Shown: positions 7,269 through 14,662 of the stretch, piece by piece | Layout of the letters: each line of letters opens with the position of its first letter | Numbering within the stretch: position 1 is the stretch's first letter | Assembly: GCA_035532275.1 (NCBI GenBank) | Contig: DATKRG010000237.1 | Location: 1 to 41,397, forward strand | Length of the DNA: 41,397 bases | Direction of reading: 5' to 3' | From: UBA9676 sp035532275 | Lineage (GTDB): Bacteria > Actinomycetota > Actinomycetes > Streptosporangiales > Streptosporangiaceae | The notes under the pieces: generated by a model | Databases searched by the model: none | What the model was told of the DNA's origin: nothing | Seen by the model: only the letters and a program-made list of their open reading frames with translations | Made by a program: the position numbers and the translations under genes

Positions 7269-8715
7269 GCGCCGCGGGAGTACCGAGCTTCCGTTGGCTG
7301 CCGACCGGTCCGGCCCGCTGCCGCTCACCGCCCAGATCGTGAGCCAGCTGCGGGCGGCGATGTCGGACGGCCGGCTGGCGGCCGGCGAGCGGCTGCCGTC
7401 GTCCCGTCTGCTGGCGGGCACTCTCAGCGTCAGCAGGACCGTCGTGAATAGCGCCTATGCCCAGCTGTTCGCGGAGGGGTGGATCGAGGGACGGCACGGC
7501 TCGGGCACCTATGTGGCCGATGGCGCGGGCCGGGCCATGGTGCGGCCCGGCCCGGGCGGGCAGCCGGCCGCGGCCGGCCACGACGGCACGGGCCAGCAGG
7601 CCGGGACGCCGAGCGGCGCAGGCTTGCCGGTGATCGAGCTGCGGCCCGGCATTCCCTGGACGGCCGGGATCGACCGCGCCGCCTGGCGCCGGGCGTGGCG
7701 CAGCGCCGGCACCCAGGCCCCGGCCGCCGTGACCGGGCCGCTGGGCAGCGCCGCCTTGCGGGCAGCACTCACCGGCTACCTGCGGCGCAGCCGTGGGGTG
7801 CGCTGCGAGCCCACCCAGATCATGGTGACCCGCGGGGTGGCCGGCAGCCTCGGGCTCATCGCGGCCGCCCTCCTGCGGCCAGGCGACAAGGTGGGGATCG
7901 AGGAGCCTGGCTACCCGGCCGCCCGGGCGGTGTTCGCTGCCCACGGTGCCCAGCTGGTCCCCTGCCCGGTGGATGCCGACGGGCTCGTCGTGGACGCGCT
8001 CCCGGCCGGGCTGCGCCTGGTCTACGTCACACCCGCGCACCAGTACCCGCTCGGGGGCCGGCTTCCGGTGCCGCGCAGGCGGGCACTGATCGCCTGGGCG
8101 AATGCCACCGGCGCCCTCATTGTGGAGGACGACTACGACGGGGAGTTCCGCTATGACGTCGGTCCGCTGCCCGCCCTGTTCGGGCTGGATCCGGGTGCCG
8201 TGGTCTACCTGGGCACCACCACCAAGATCCTCACCCCGGAGCTCCGGGTCGGCTGGCTGGTGGCCCGGCCGGACCTGGTGTCCCGGCTCGCCGAGGTGGC
8301 CGCGGGAATGGGGGAATGGGCAGGCGGCCCTGCCCAGCACGCCGTCCTCACCCTGATCAGCGGCGGCGACCTGGAGCGGCACATCCGCCGGATGCGGCAC
8401 GAGTACGCCCGCCGCCGGGAGGCGATGACCGGCATCCTCGGGAATGCCGCCGCCTGGCATCTGCTCGGTGAGGAGGCGGGCATGCACATGGTCGCGCGGA
8501 CCAGCCGGGACGCGGAGGAGATCGCCGCGCAGGCATGGGGACGGGGAGTGGCCGTCGTCACCCTGGCCCGCTACTTCGCCGGGCCGGTCACCGTGAACGG
8601 GCTGGTACTCGGGTACGGCGGCGCGGTGCCCGGTGAGATCCTGCACGCTTGCCGCCTGCTGGCCGAGCTGGCGGCAGCTCCGCGCCCCGGGCGGGCGGGG
8701 CGGGACACCGGGTAG
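7267..8715 (+). CDS. pdxR: MocR-type regulator (GntR HTH + aminotransferase I fold), PdxR-like
   Basis: 482 residues from a TTG at 7267 preceded by GGGGGA. An in-frame ATG at 7186 would overlap the divergent gene and run through the operator, so I reject it. The N-terminal GntR winged helix (LTAQIVSQLRAAMSDGRLAAG...LSVSRTVVNSAYAQL) is joined to a PLP-dependent fold-type-I domain with VEDDYDGEFRYD and the PLP-binding Lys in GTTTKIL. Such proteins sense PLP and control vitamin B6 or amino-acid metabolism. The operator matches the PdxR type and the neighbour is a pyridoxamine-oxidase-like protein. No pdxS/pdxT is in the window, so the PdxR name is a family-level guess. Confidence 0.85.
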   Translation: MRRGSTELPLAADRSGPLPLTAQIVSQLRAAMSDGRLAAGERLPSSRLLAGTLSVSRTVVNSAYAQLFAEGWIEGRHGSGTYVADGAGRAMVRPGPGGQPAAAGHDGTGQQAGTPSGAGLPVIELRPGIPWTAGIDRAAWRRAWRSAGTQAPAAVTGPLGSAALRAALTGYLRRSRGVRCEPTQIMVTRGVAGSLGLIAAALLRPGDKVGIEEPGYPAARAVFAAHGAQLVPCPVDADGLVVDALPAGLRLVYVTPAHQYPLGGRLPVPRRRALIAWANATGALIVEDDYDGEFRYDVGPLPALFGLDPGAVVYLGTTTKILTPELRVGWLVARPDLVSRLAEVAAGMGEWAGGPAQHAVLTLISGGDLERHIRRMRHEYARRREAMTGILGNAAAWHLLGEEAGMHMVARTSRDAEEIAAQAWGRGVAVVTLARYFAGPVTVNGLVLGYGGAVPGEILHACRLLAELAAAPRPGRAGRDTG

Positions 8716-8732
8716 GTGACCGCCCCGCCCGC
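8691..8732. terminator. Bidirectional hairpin between convergent genes
   Basis: Perfect 13-bp inverted repeat (8691-8703 with 8720-8732) around a 16-nt loop that contains the stop codon of the MocR gene. It lies between two convergent genes only 23 bp apart. All stem pairs are GC and no T-run follows, as is usual for terminators in high-GC actinomycetes. Confidence 0.6.
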
Positions 8733-8738
8733 GGGCCG

Positions 8739-9959
8739 TCAGCCCAGTGGCAGCTGGGACAGGACGGCGGCGGGCAGCTGCGAGAGCACTGAAGAGGGCA
8801 GCTGCGAGAGCACCGAGGCGGGGAGCCGGTTCAGGATCTGCGAGGCTTCACCGGCCGGCAGGGCGTTCAGGACCTGGGCGAGGGCCGAGTTGTGCAGGGT
8901 GGTCAGGACCTGGCCGAGTGACGCGGTGTTCACGGTCGTCAGGACCTGGCCGAGCGACGTGGAGTTGAGGGTCGTCAGGACCTGGCCGAGCGAGGTCGCG
9001 TTCAGGGTGGTGAGCACCTGGCCCCGCGAGGTCGCGTTGAGCGCGGTGAGCACCTGGCCCAGGGAAGCGGAGTTGAGGGTGGTCAGGACCTGGCCCAGGG
9101 CGGTCGCGTTGAGGGTCGTGAGGACCTGGCCCAGCGAGGCGGAGTTGAGAGTGGTCAGGACCTGGCCCAGGGGGGTCGCGTTCATCGTGGTCAGGATCTG
9201 GGACAGCGGGCTGGCCGGGAGGGCTGCCAGCAGCTGCGACAGCAGCGGGGCCGGCAGCTGCGCGACGGTGCCGGGATCTGGGAGTGCGGGCAGCTGCAGC
9301 GCAAGCGAGCAATAGTTGGCCACGTTGGCGCTGCTTTGTGCGGTGGCGATCAGGGACGCGAACTGCGGGTTGTTCAGCACCTGGCTGACAGCCGGGTTGG
9401 CGAAGGCCTGCTTGAGCGTGCTCTGGCTCAGCACCTGCCGGGCGGCGCCGGACGCATCCGACTGGGCCGCGACCACCCGGGCAGCGAGCATCTGGCACAG
9501 CGCGGCCACGCCGACCGGCCTATGACGGCGGCGCTGCACCGCTACCGATCCGCCCAGCTTGCTGTGCTGCTGGGCGGACGCGCTGGCAGAAGCCTGCGGG
9601 CCAGCCTGCCGCCCGCCCGTTCTGGACGAGGTCAGGGTGCCGGTCGTGGCGGCAAGGGCGACGCCGCCGGTCGCACAAACTGCTATCGCCGCAGCTAGGA
9701 CCTTGGCGGTCAGGAGTCTTGCGAGCGGGGACTTGATCATCGGTTCACTCCGGGTGGTCGTGACGGGGACGAGATGGTGCGCCTCGAACGCGGCCACGGC
9801 CATCTGTTCGCCGGCCCGCTCGCTCTCGCGCCCTGGTGCCGCGGCGGCGCTGAGCAGGCGGGTCAGCGGGTCCCGGTCGGGGCCCGGGCCGGGATAATCA
9901 CCGTCGAGCAGCTGCTCGACGGCTTTCCGGCTGATCCTCCGGGGATGGCCTGTGTTCAT
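8739..9959 (-). CDS. ECF-linked single-pass membrane protein with tandem 12-residue repeats
   Basis: 406 residues; the ATG at 9959 has AAGGA upstream and lies 52 bp after the sigma gene stop. Residues 1-80 are cytoplasmic and helix-prone (ISRKAVEQLLDG, MAVAAFEAH), like N-termini of proteins paired with actinobacterial ECF factors. One TM lies at about 86-105. The outer region has two Cys (155, 217), then twelve 12-residue units at 237-380 of pattern xxSLGQVLTTLN, then three 8-residue units xxVLSQLP (381-404), ending in LG. The repeats are 36-bp DNA repeats, so copy number may vary. I know no named family for the repeat. An anti-sigma role for the N-terminus and a surface or self-assembly role for the repeats are inference. 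Confidence 0.85.
   Translation of the reverse strand: MNTGHPRRISRKAVEQLLDGDYPGPGPDRDPLTRLLSAAAAPGRESERAGEQMAVAAFEAHHLVPVTTTRSEPMIKSPLARLLTAKVLAAAIAVCATGGVALAATTGTLTSSRTGGRQAGPQASASASAQQHSKLGGSVAVQRRRHRPVGVAALCQMLAARVVAAQSDASGAARQVLSQSTLKQAFANPAVSQVLNNPQFASLIATAQSSANVANYCSLALQLPALPDPGTVAQLPAPLLSQLLAALPASPLSQILTTMNATPLGQVLTTLNSASLGQVLTTLNATALGQVLTTLNSASLGQVLTALNATSRGQVLTTLNATSLGQVLTTLNSTSLGQVLTTVNTASLGQVLTTLHNSALAQVLNALPAGEASQILNRLPASVLSQLPSSVLSQLPAAVLSQLPLG
8748..9251 (-). repeat. Coding tandem repeats: 12 x 36 bp plus 3 x 24 bp
   Basis: The 3' end of the ECF-linked membrane protein gene consists of 36-bp units from 9251 down to 8820 (consensus protein unit xxSLGQVLTTLN), then 24-bp units from 8819 to 8748 (xxVLSQLP). 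The central units (about 8892-9179) are nearly identical and the outer ones degenerate, which suggests growth by unequal exchange in the middle. Confidence 0.9.
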
Positions 9960-10011
9960 CTCACGTCCTTCAGCGCAGCAGTCCTCGTCCGTGTCACTCC
10001 CTCCAGTCGCG

Positions 10012-10806
10012 TCACTCCCGCTGCCGTCCCGGCGGCGGTGCCCGCCGCCGTCCGTCTGAGCGCGGCACCCCGCCGGACTGCGGCGCACCGCCGTCCGCCC
10101 GGGGCGGGGCGTCGGCAGGCAGGGCGCCGCCGGGCGGGTGGGCTGGCAGGACCCCGCCGGCCTGCTCCAGATGGCTCGCCAGCGCGCGCAGCCCTCGGTA
10201 AGCAGCGGTCCGCACCGCCCCCGCCCGCTTCCCGAGAACCCGGCCCGCGGTCTCCGCGTCCAGCCCGACGACAACGCGCAGCAGGACCGCCTCGGCCTGA
10301 TCGGGGGGCAGCGACGCGATGAGCGCGATCGCCGCATCGGTGGACAGCGTGTCCATGGCCGCGCCTGCGGTGTCGTCACCGGCGGCTACGTGGCTCAGCG
10401 CCTCCACCGGCACGGGGACGGCTGGCGGGCGCCGCCCCTGGCGGCGCAGGTGGTCCGTTGCCCGGTGCCGCCCGATCGTCGTGACCCAGCCCCGGAAGCC
10501 GTCATAGTCGCCGCTGAACCCGGCCAGGTCGCGGGCCACGTTCAGCCACGTCTCGGACGCCACGTCCTCGGCGTCGGCGCCGACCAGCGCTGATAAGTAG
10601 CGCAGCAGCCGCGGCTGGATGTCCCGGTACAGCTCGCGGAACGCCTCTGGATCGCCGCGCTGGGCCTGCTCCAGGGCGGCCGACAGGTCAGGAACTCCCG
10701 GCCGGCCGGAGACCACCGGGGCACGGGGAGACGGTCTGACCGCATCCGCGGCCCTGGTCGCTGCGGGCATGGCAGTGTCCACTGAGCGGTCCATTCGGCT
10801 CATCAT
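10012..10806 (-). CDS. ECF-type RNA polymerase sigma factor
   Basis: 264 residues from ATG 10806; starts at 10803 or 10794 are equally possible, and none has a strong Shine-Dalgarno. An upstream ATG at 10941 lies inside the dispersed 32-bp repeat and is rejected. Region 2 is at about 46-122 (DPEAFRELYRDIQPRLLRY, DVASETWLNVARDLAGF, FRGWVTTIGRHRATDHLRRQ). Region 4 is at about 160-212 (LPPDQAEAVLLRVVVGLDAETAGRVLG, VRTAAYRGLRAL). A Pro/Gly/Ala/Arg-rich tail of about 45 residues is unusual and may be disordered. The gene is followed on the same strand by the repeat membrane protein, the classical sigma/regulator order, so that neighbour is the likely controller. Confidence 0.9.
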   Translation of the reverse strand: MMSRMDRSVDTAMPAATRAADAVRPSPRAPVVSGRPGVPDLSAALEQAQRGDPEAFRELYRDIQPRLLRYLSALVGADAEDVASETWLNVARDLAGFSGDYDGFRGWVTTIGRHRATDHLRRQGRRPPAVPVPVEALSHVAAGDDTAGAAMDTLSTDAAIALIASLPPDQAEAVLLRVVVGLDAETAGRVLGKRAGAVRTAAYRGLRALASHLEQAGGVLPAHPPGGALPADAPPRADGGAPQSGGVPRSDGRRRAPPPGRQRE

Positions 10807-11118
10807 CGGGCATCGTGCGCCGCGGCCGGGCGGCGAAGGCAAGATGTCAGCAAAAGTCCCTCTTGCTCCATTAGCTCCAGCGCGCTGGCTCGATCCGCCG
10901 GGACGGGCGGGCGCCACACGCATGAAACCCACCACGATCATGGAAACGGGCGGAGCAGGGGCGCCGGCCGGGGGAGGCGCCGACCGAGGGCCGGGGGAGG
11001 CCGGCGGTCGGGCCAGACCGAGGTGGCTGGCGGGGGCGGGCGGGTTCGGGGATCATGCAGGGCAGGCCGCCGGACAGGCCGGTGCGGCGGCCATCTGGAC
11101 GTGGACAGGAGCGAGCGC
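10807..11118. other. Divergent intergenic region
   Basis: About 310 bp between the divergent sigma-factor and phosphotransferase genes. It holds the reverse-oriented 32-bp dispersed repeat (10911-10942). Otherwise I see only a slightly AT-richer stretch (about 10842-10880) that may carry the sigma-operon promoter. No further gene is supported. Confidence 0.5.
10911..10942 (-). repeat. 32-bp dispersed repeat, copy 2
   Basis: The reverse complement is identical over all 32 bp to 19291-19322. It begins with the CATGATCGTGGTG core also found at 513. Unlike the other two copies it has no matching second arm nearby, so it is a half-element. Its ATG creates a misleading upstream start for the sigma-factor gene. 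Confidence 0.85.
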
Positions 11119-12216
11119 ATGGCGGAAGGCGGCGTGCCAGGCGTCGAGGACGTCGCCCGGCTCGGCAGGTGGCTGGCGGAGAACGGCATCGGCGGCGGGA
11201 CGCCGGCGGTGCGGCTGATCGGCGGCGGCCGGTCCAACCTGACCTACCAGCTCGACGTCGGGCCGGCGGACGGGCAGGCCGGGCCGGGGAGGCTGGTGCT
11301 GCGCCGCCCGCCGCTCGGCCACGTGCTGCCCACCGCACACGACATGGCCCGCGAGTACCGGGTGCTGACCGCTCTGACCGGCACCGAGGTCCCGGTGCCC
11401 CGCCCGCTCGCACTGTGCCAGGACACTGACGTCATCGGCGCCCCGTTCTACGTGATGGAGCACGTGGACGGAGTGGTGCTGCGCGACCACGACGACGCGG
11501 CGGTGCTCACGCCACACCAGGCCGGCCTGGTGTCCCACCGGTTCGTGGAGATGCTCGCAGCCATCCATGGGCTGGACGTGGCGGCGGTCGGGCTGTCCGG
11601 GTTCGGCAAGCCGGAGGGTTACCTGGCCCGGCAGCTGGCCCGCTGGCAGCGGCAGTGGGAACTGTCCGCGACCCGGGAGATGCCCGGCTACGACGAGCTG
11701 ACCCGGCGGCTGGAAGCCGGGCTGGCGGCCGCCACCAGCCCCACCGCATCCGGCCCGGCCGCACCCGGCCCTGCCGGCGGGCTCGTCCACGGCGACTACC
11801 GGCTCGACAACATGCTGATCGTCGCGGGCGAGGAGCCGCGCATAGCGGCGGTCGTGGACTGGGAGATGTCAACGCTCGGTGACCCGCTCGCCGACCTGGG
11901 CCTGGCCCTGGTCTACTGGACCGACCCCGGTGAGCAGGACTGGCTAGCGCTGCGGGTGGCGGCCTCAGTGACGACCGCCCCCGGCTTCCTGACCCGCGAG
12001 CAGCTGGCGGCCGAGTATGCGCGGATCACCGGCCGCGACCTGTCCCAGCTCGGGTACTACATGGCGTTCGGCTGCTTCAAGCTGGCCGTGGTCCTGGAGG
12101 GTATCCACGCACGGTTCCTGCAGCGCAAGACGGTGGGTGAGGGCTTCGAGCGGGAGGGGGAGGCGGTGCAGGCGCTGATCGAGCGCGCCCACCGGATGCT
12201 CGACACCGGCCAGTGA
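11119..12216 (+). CDS. APH-family phosphotransferase, acyl-CoA-dehydrogenase-associated type
   Basis: 365 residues; ATG at 11119 with AGGAG nine bases upstream. Kinase-like fold: the Gly-rich nucleotide loop region GGGRSNLTYQL, catalytic loop HGDYRLDNML, and metal-binding Asp in VVDWEMSTLGDPLADLGL. This last motif is typical of the ACAD10/'phosphotransferase family' proteins often encoded beside acyl-CoA dehydrogenases. The known eukaryotic relatives phosphorylate 4-hydroxy fatty acids or their CoA esters. No acyl-CoA dehydrogenase is visible nearby, so the substrate is unassigned. Antibiotic resistance is less likely given the motif subtype. Confidence 0.85.
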   Translation: MAEGGVPGVEDVARLGRWLAENGIGGGTPAVRLIGGGRSNLTYQLDVGPADGQAGPGRLVLRRPPLGHVLPTAHDMAREYRVLTALTGTEVPVPRPLALCQDTDVIGAPFYVMEHVDGVVLRDHDDAAVLTPHQAGLVSHRFVEMLAAIHGLDVAAVGLSGFGKPEGYLARQLARWQRQWELSATREMPGYDELTRRLEAGLAAATSPTASGPAAPGPAGGLVHGDYRLDNMLIVAGEEPRIAAVVDWEMSTLGDPLADLGLALVYWTDPGEQDWLALRVAASVTTAPGFLTREQLAAEYARITGRDLSQLGYYMAFGCFKLAVVLEGIHARFLQRKTVGEGFEREGEAVQALIERAHRMLDTGQ

Positions 12217-12568
12217 CAGACTTCGCGGCCAAACGATAGGTTCCAGGCGATCTCGTGCCGACCCCGGCCTGGCTGGAAGATTTTTTTGTGGAGCCCGGCT
12301 CCCCGCTCTCGCCGGGCCCCACAACCCGCCGGATCTACTGATCCGGCAGGAGCGTGATGTGGGGCCCAGCGCCCCGCTCTCGCCGGGCCCCAACCCACCG
12401 GATCAAAGATCCGGCGGGAGCTTTCATGAGGCCCGGCGCCCCGCTCTCGCCGGGCCTCGTAAGGAAGACGCGCGACCTCCAGATGTGGTTCACATCCGCG
12501 GGGCAGGTTTCTGCGGAAGTTTTTCCGCCGCCCCCAAGAGCCTGGTCCGGGGCCCCGGCCGCGCACCG
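12217..12568. other. Convergent intergenic region with structured array
   Basis: About 350 bp between the convergent phosphotransferase and solute-binding/VWA genes. It holds a weak hairpin (CCAGGC 12244-12249 with GCCTGG 12267-12272) followed by a T7 tract at 12281-12287, then the five-hairpin array at 12288-12458. The remaining 110 bp show nothing I can assign. Open frames across it are read-throughs of the repeats. Confidence 0.6.
12288..12458. repeat. Alternating A-B-A-B-A hairpin array
   Basis: Three A hairpins: 12288-12322 (12-bp stem, one mismatch), 12361-12391 (11 bp, one mismatch) and 12428-12458 (11 bp, perfect). All contain CCCCGCTCT in the loop. Two B hairpins lie between them: 12328-12347 (GCCGGATC, 4-nt loop) and 12398-12414 (CCGGATC, 3-nt loop). 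GGAGC follows each B hairpin. The period is about 67-71 bp. The basal pairs of A differ between copies but stay paired (GTGG/CCAC, GGGG/CCCC, GAGG/CCTC). It sits between convergent genes, so termination is possible, but five ordered hairpins exceed what a terminator needs. Confidence 0.85.
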
Positions 12569-14347
12569 CTAGCCGGTACAGGCTGGCTGGCACAGGCCCT
12601 GCGCCAGGGCGTGGTAGAGCACCGGCCCGAGCTGGGAGTAGCTGGTGATGGCGGTGGCCTGCCCGCTCGTGGTGGCGGCGATCTGGCTCAGCGCGGCCAG
12701 GTCGCCGCCCCGGCCGAGCATGACCACCACGATCCTGACCGGCCGCTTGGGGTCGTAGAGCACCTGCAGGTCGTGGACCAATGTGGTGGCCGTGATGTCA
12801 GTGGGATCGCGGTCGACACCGGCGGTCAGGACCAGCAGCCCGTTGGTGTAGCGGGGCCGGTAGGTGGCCAGCATCTGCTGGTAGGCGGTGAGGATGGTGC
12901 GGTACAGAGGGGCCGGGACATTCGCCAGCGGCTGGCCCGACTGCACCAGGGACTGGATCTGCTGCCGGCGGGTGCCCGCGCCGAACCGGGCGGGCAGCGG
13001 GCCTACCGGCACGAGCTGCTGGTAGGCCAGGCCGTCGACGATGCGGCTGGGGAACGTCCACAGGCCCATCTCGGTGCTGTCCGGGAACATGGCCAGCCCG
13101 GCCCCCGCGCCCTGCGCGACCTGCTGCTGCAGATCCGGACCGGCCGGCTTGGACCGGGCGGTCATCGCCGAGGAGATGTCGGCCAGGGCGAGGTCGCGTG
13201 AACCCAGGCTGAGCCGCTGCCACATCTGCATGGTGGCCGCCGCCTGGATTGCGGTGGGCTGCGCCAGCAGGTGCGGCTCGCCGCTGTCCAGCCCGTACGA
13301 GCCGGGCCAGCGGCCGGCCGTGCCGCTGCCGGTGCGGAAGCCCGCGTACCGCAGATAGGAGGCCGTGTAGGGCGAGCGCAGCAGTGTGCCGAAGTCGTCC
13401 GCCGCCGCCCGGATGACCGGGCTGGCGGTGGTGAGCAGGTAGGGGTAACTGAGCTCCTGGCTGCCCTCGGCCGGGTAGCGCACGGCCAGGGGCTGTCCCG
13501 GATGCGCCCGGTCGAACTGGACCACTGCCTGCTCGGTGGTGACGGTGACCGGCGCGAGGGCCGGCCCGATCCCGGCGCTGGCGCCGGCCGGTGGCGTCCA
13601 GGCGGCCAGCGAGGCCAGCGAGACGCCAGCCCCGGCGGGCGGCTCGACCTGGATATGCAGGGCGAATTCGGCGAGATCGGCGCGGCCGGCCGCGCCCTGG
13701 CCCACGATCCGCTGCAACTCGGTGAGTGTCACCACCCCCGTGGCGCTGCTGGTGGGGTCGGGGAACTCCACGTGCAGGCCGAGCCCGTCGCCCGGGCCGC
13801 CGGCGCTCTGCGGGAGCAGGAACTTCCAGCTGACCGAGCTGCCGAAGGCGGGCGTCATGGCGGCGGCCGACCGCGGCATGGCGATGACCAGTGGGCTGCG
13901 GGCAAGGGTGATGCCGGTGGGCCGCACCTGCCGTGCGCCCGCTGCTGAGCCGCGGGCCAGGCCCGCCCACAGGCCCGAGTCCGGAATCCAGGCGCTGACG
14001 GGCGGCAGGTGCCGCCCGTGCGGGGCGCCTGCCAGCTGAGCCGCCACCGTGGCCGGTGACTCGGTGCTGACCGTGACCTGGGCACAGCGGCCGCTGACCA
14101 TCCGGCGCTGGCGGTTGAAGATCCGGCCGAGGTGGCGCACGGCGGGCCCGAGCTCGCTGGACACGGCCACGTTCACGACCACTGGATGGGCAGTGCAGGC
14201 GTCGTGTGAGACGAAGCTGCGCGCGCCGAGTACCAGCAGGAAGGTGACCGCGACGCCGGCCGCGAGCCCGGTCAGCGCGGCCGTGCCCGCGCGCCGTTTA
14301 CGTCCGGGGCGGTAGCGGCGTGCCCGCCTGCTGTGTCCAGCGTTCAC
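12569..14347 (-). CDS. Membrane-anchored solute-binding / VWA-domain protein
   Basis: 592 residues from a GTG at 14347 with GAGGGA five bases before it; upstream in-frame ATGs lie in non-coding-looking sequence. A basic N-terminus precedes one TM/signal anchor at about 22-43. The outer part is a type-2 periplasmic-binding-like domain (about 55-370) followed by a von Willebrand A domain (about 385-585), a pairing common in actinobacterial 'substrate-binding and VWA' proteins. VWA landmarks are LALADISSAM (the MIDAS position, normally DxSxS), FPDSTEMGLWTF and GLLVLTAGVD. The third MIDAS residue is Ala, so metal binding may be weakened. Cys at the extreme C-terminus (CQPAC) may form a disulfide. 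No transporter genes adjoin it; function unknown. Confidence 0.8.
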   Translation of the reverse strand: MNAGHSRRARRYRPGRKRRAGTAALTGLAAGVAVTFLLVLGARSFVSHDACTAHPVVVNVAVSSELGPAVRHLGRIFNRQRRMVSGRCAQVTVSTESPATVAAQLAGAPHGRHLPPVSAWIPDSGLWAGLARGSAAGARQVRPTGITLARSPLVIAMPRSAAAMTPAFGSSVSWKFLLPQSAGGPGDGLGLHVEFPDPTSSATGVVTLTELQRIVGQGAAGRADLAEFALHIQVEPPAGAGVSLASLAAWTPPAGASAGIGPALAPVTVTTEQAVVQFDRAHPGQPLAVRYPAEGSQELSYPYLLTTASPVIRAAADDFGTLLRSPYTASYLRYAGFRTGSGTAGRWPGSYGLDSGEPHLLAQPTAIQAAATMQMWQRLSLGSRDLALADISSAMTARSKPAGPDLQQQVAQGAGAGLAMFPDSTEMGLWTFPSRIVDGLAYQQLVPVGPLPARFGAGTRRQQIQSLVQSGQPLANVPAPLYRTILTAYQQMLATYRPRYTNGLLVLTAGVDRDPTDITATTLVHDLQVLYDPKRPVRIVVVMLGRGGDLAALSQIAATTSGQATAITSYSQLGPVLYHALAQGLCQPACTG

Positions 14348-14662
14348 GGCATCCCTCAATCGAAAGGACCACGGCTCCCCAGGCCGCGGGAAAGCCCGCA
14401 GGCCCGCCACGCCGCATCCGGCCGCCCGGATGCCCGTGCCTGCTGGCCCTTCGCGCGCATGACTGTAGCGGACGGGAGGCGCGGTAAGGCGCGGCTTGCC
14501 CTTTTTGCACCCGTCCGGGCTGGATGATCTGGTGGGCGTTCCGGCAGCCGTTTCGTCAGGTGGCGCGGTGGGGTTTGTTCCGGGCGGGTGCGGGTTCCGG
14601 GCGGCAGCCGTTTCGCGGCCTGCGGCCAGCCGGTACGCCGCAGGGCCGGCCAGACTGGGGCG
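14348..14662. other. Divergent promoter region
   Basis: About 315 bp between the divergent VWA-protein and TrmH-family genes. A 13-bp direct repeat GGCAGCCGTTTCG occurs at 14543-14555 and 14603-14615, exactly 60 bp apart, and a short T-tract lies at about 14500. No gene is supported here. Confidence 0.45.
14651..14656 (+). promoter_or_regulatory. -10-like hexamer of leaderless TrmH-family gene
   Basis: CAGACT, six bases before the GTG start at 14663, with no Shine-Dalgarno. The first position is C rather than T, so this is a weaker example of the window's leaderless pattern. Confidence 0.4.

Noticed and set aside
12288..12458. CRISPR array
   Set aside because: The repeats are themselves hairpins alternating in two types with near-constant spacers, there are no unique spacers, and no cas genes are nearby.
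12057..12593. Minus-strand frame with repeated RRERGAG segments
   Set aside because: The repeated peptide is merely the translation of the hairpin array; there is no ribosome site or family match.
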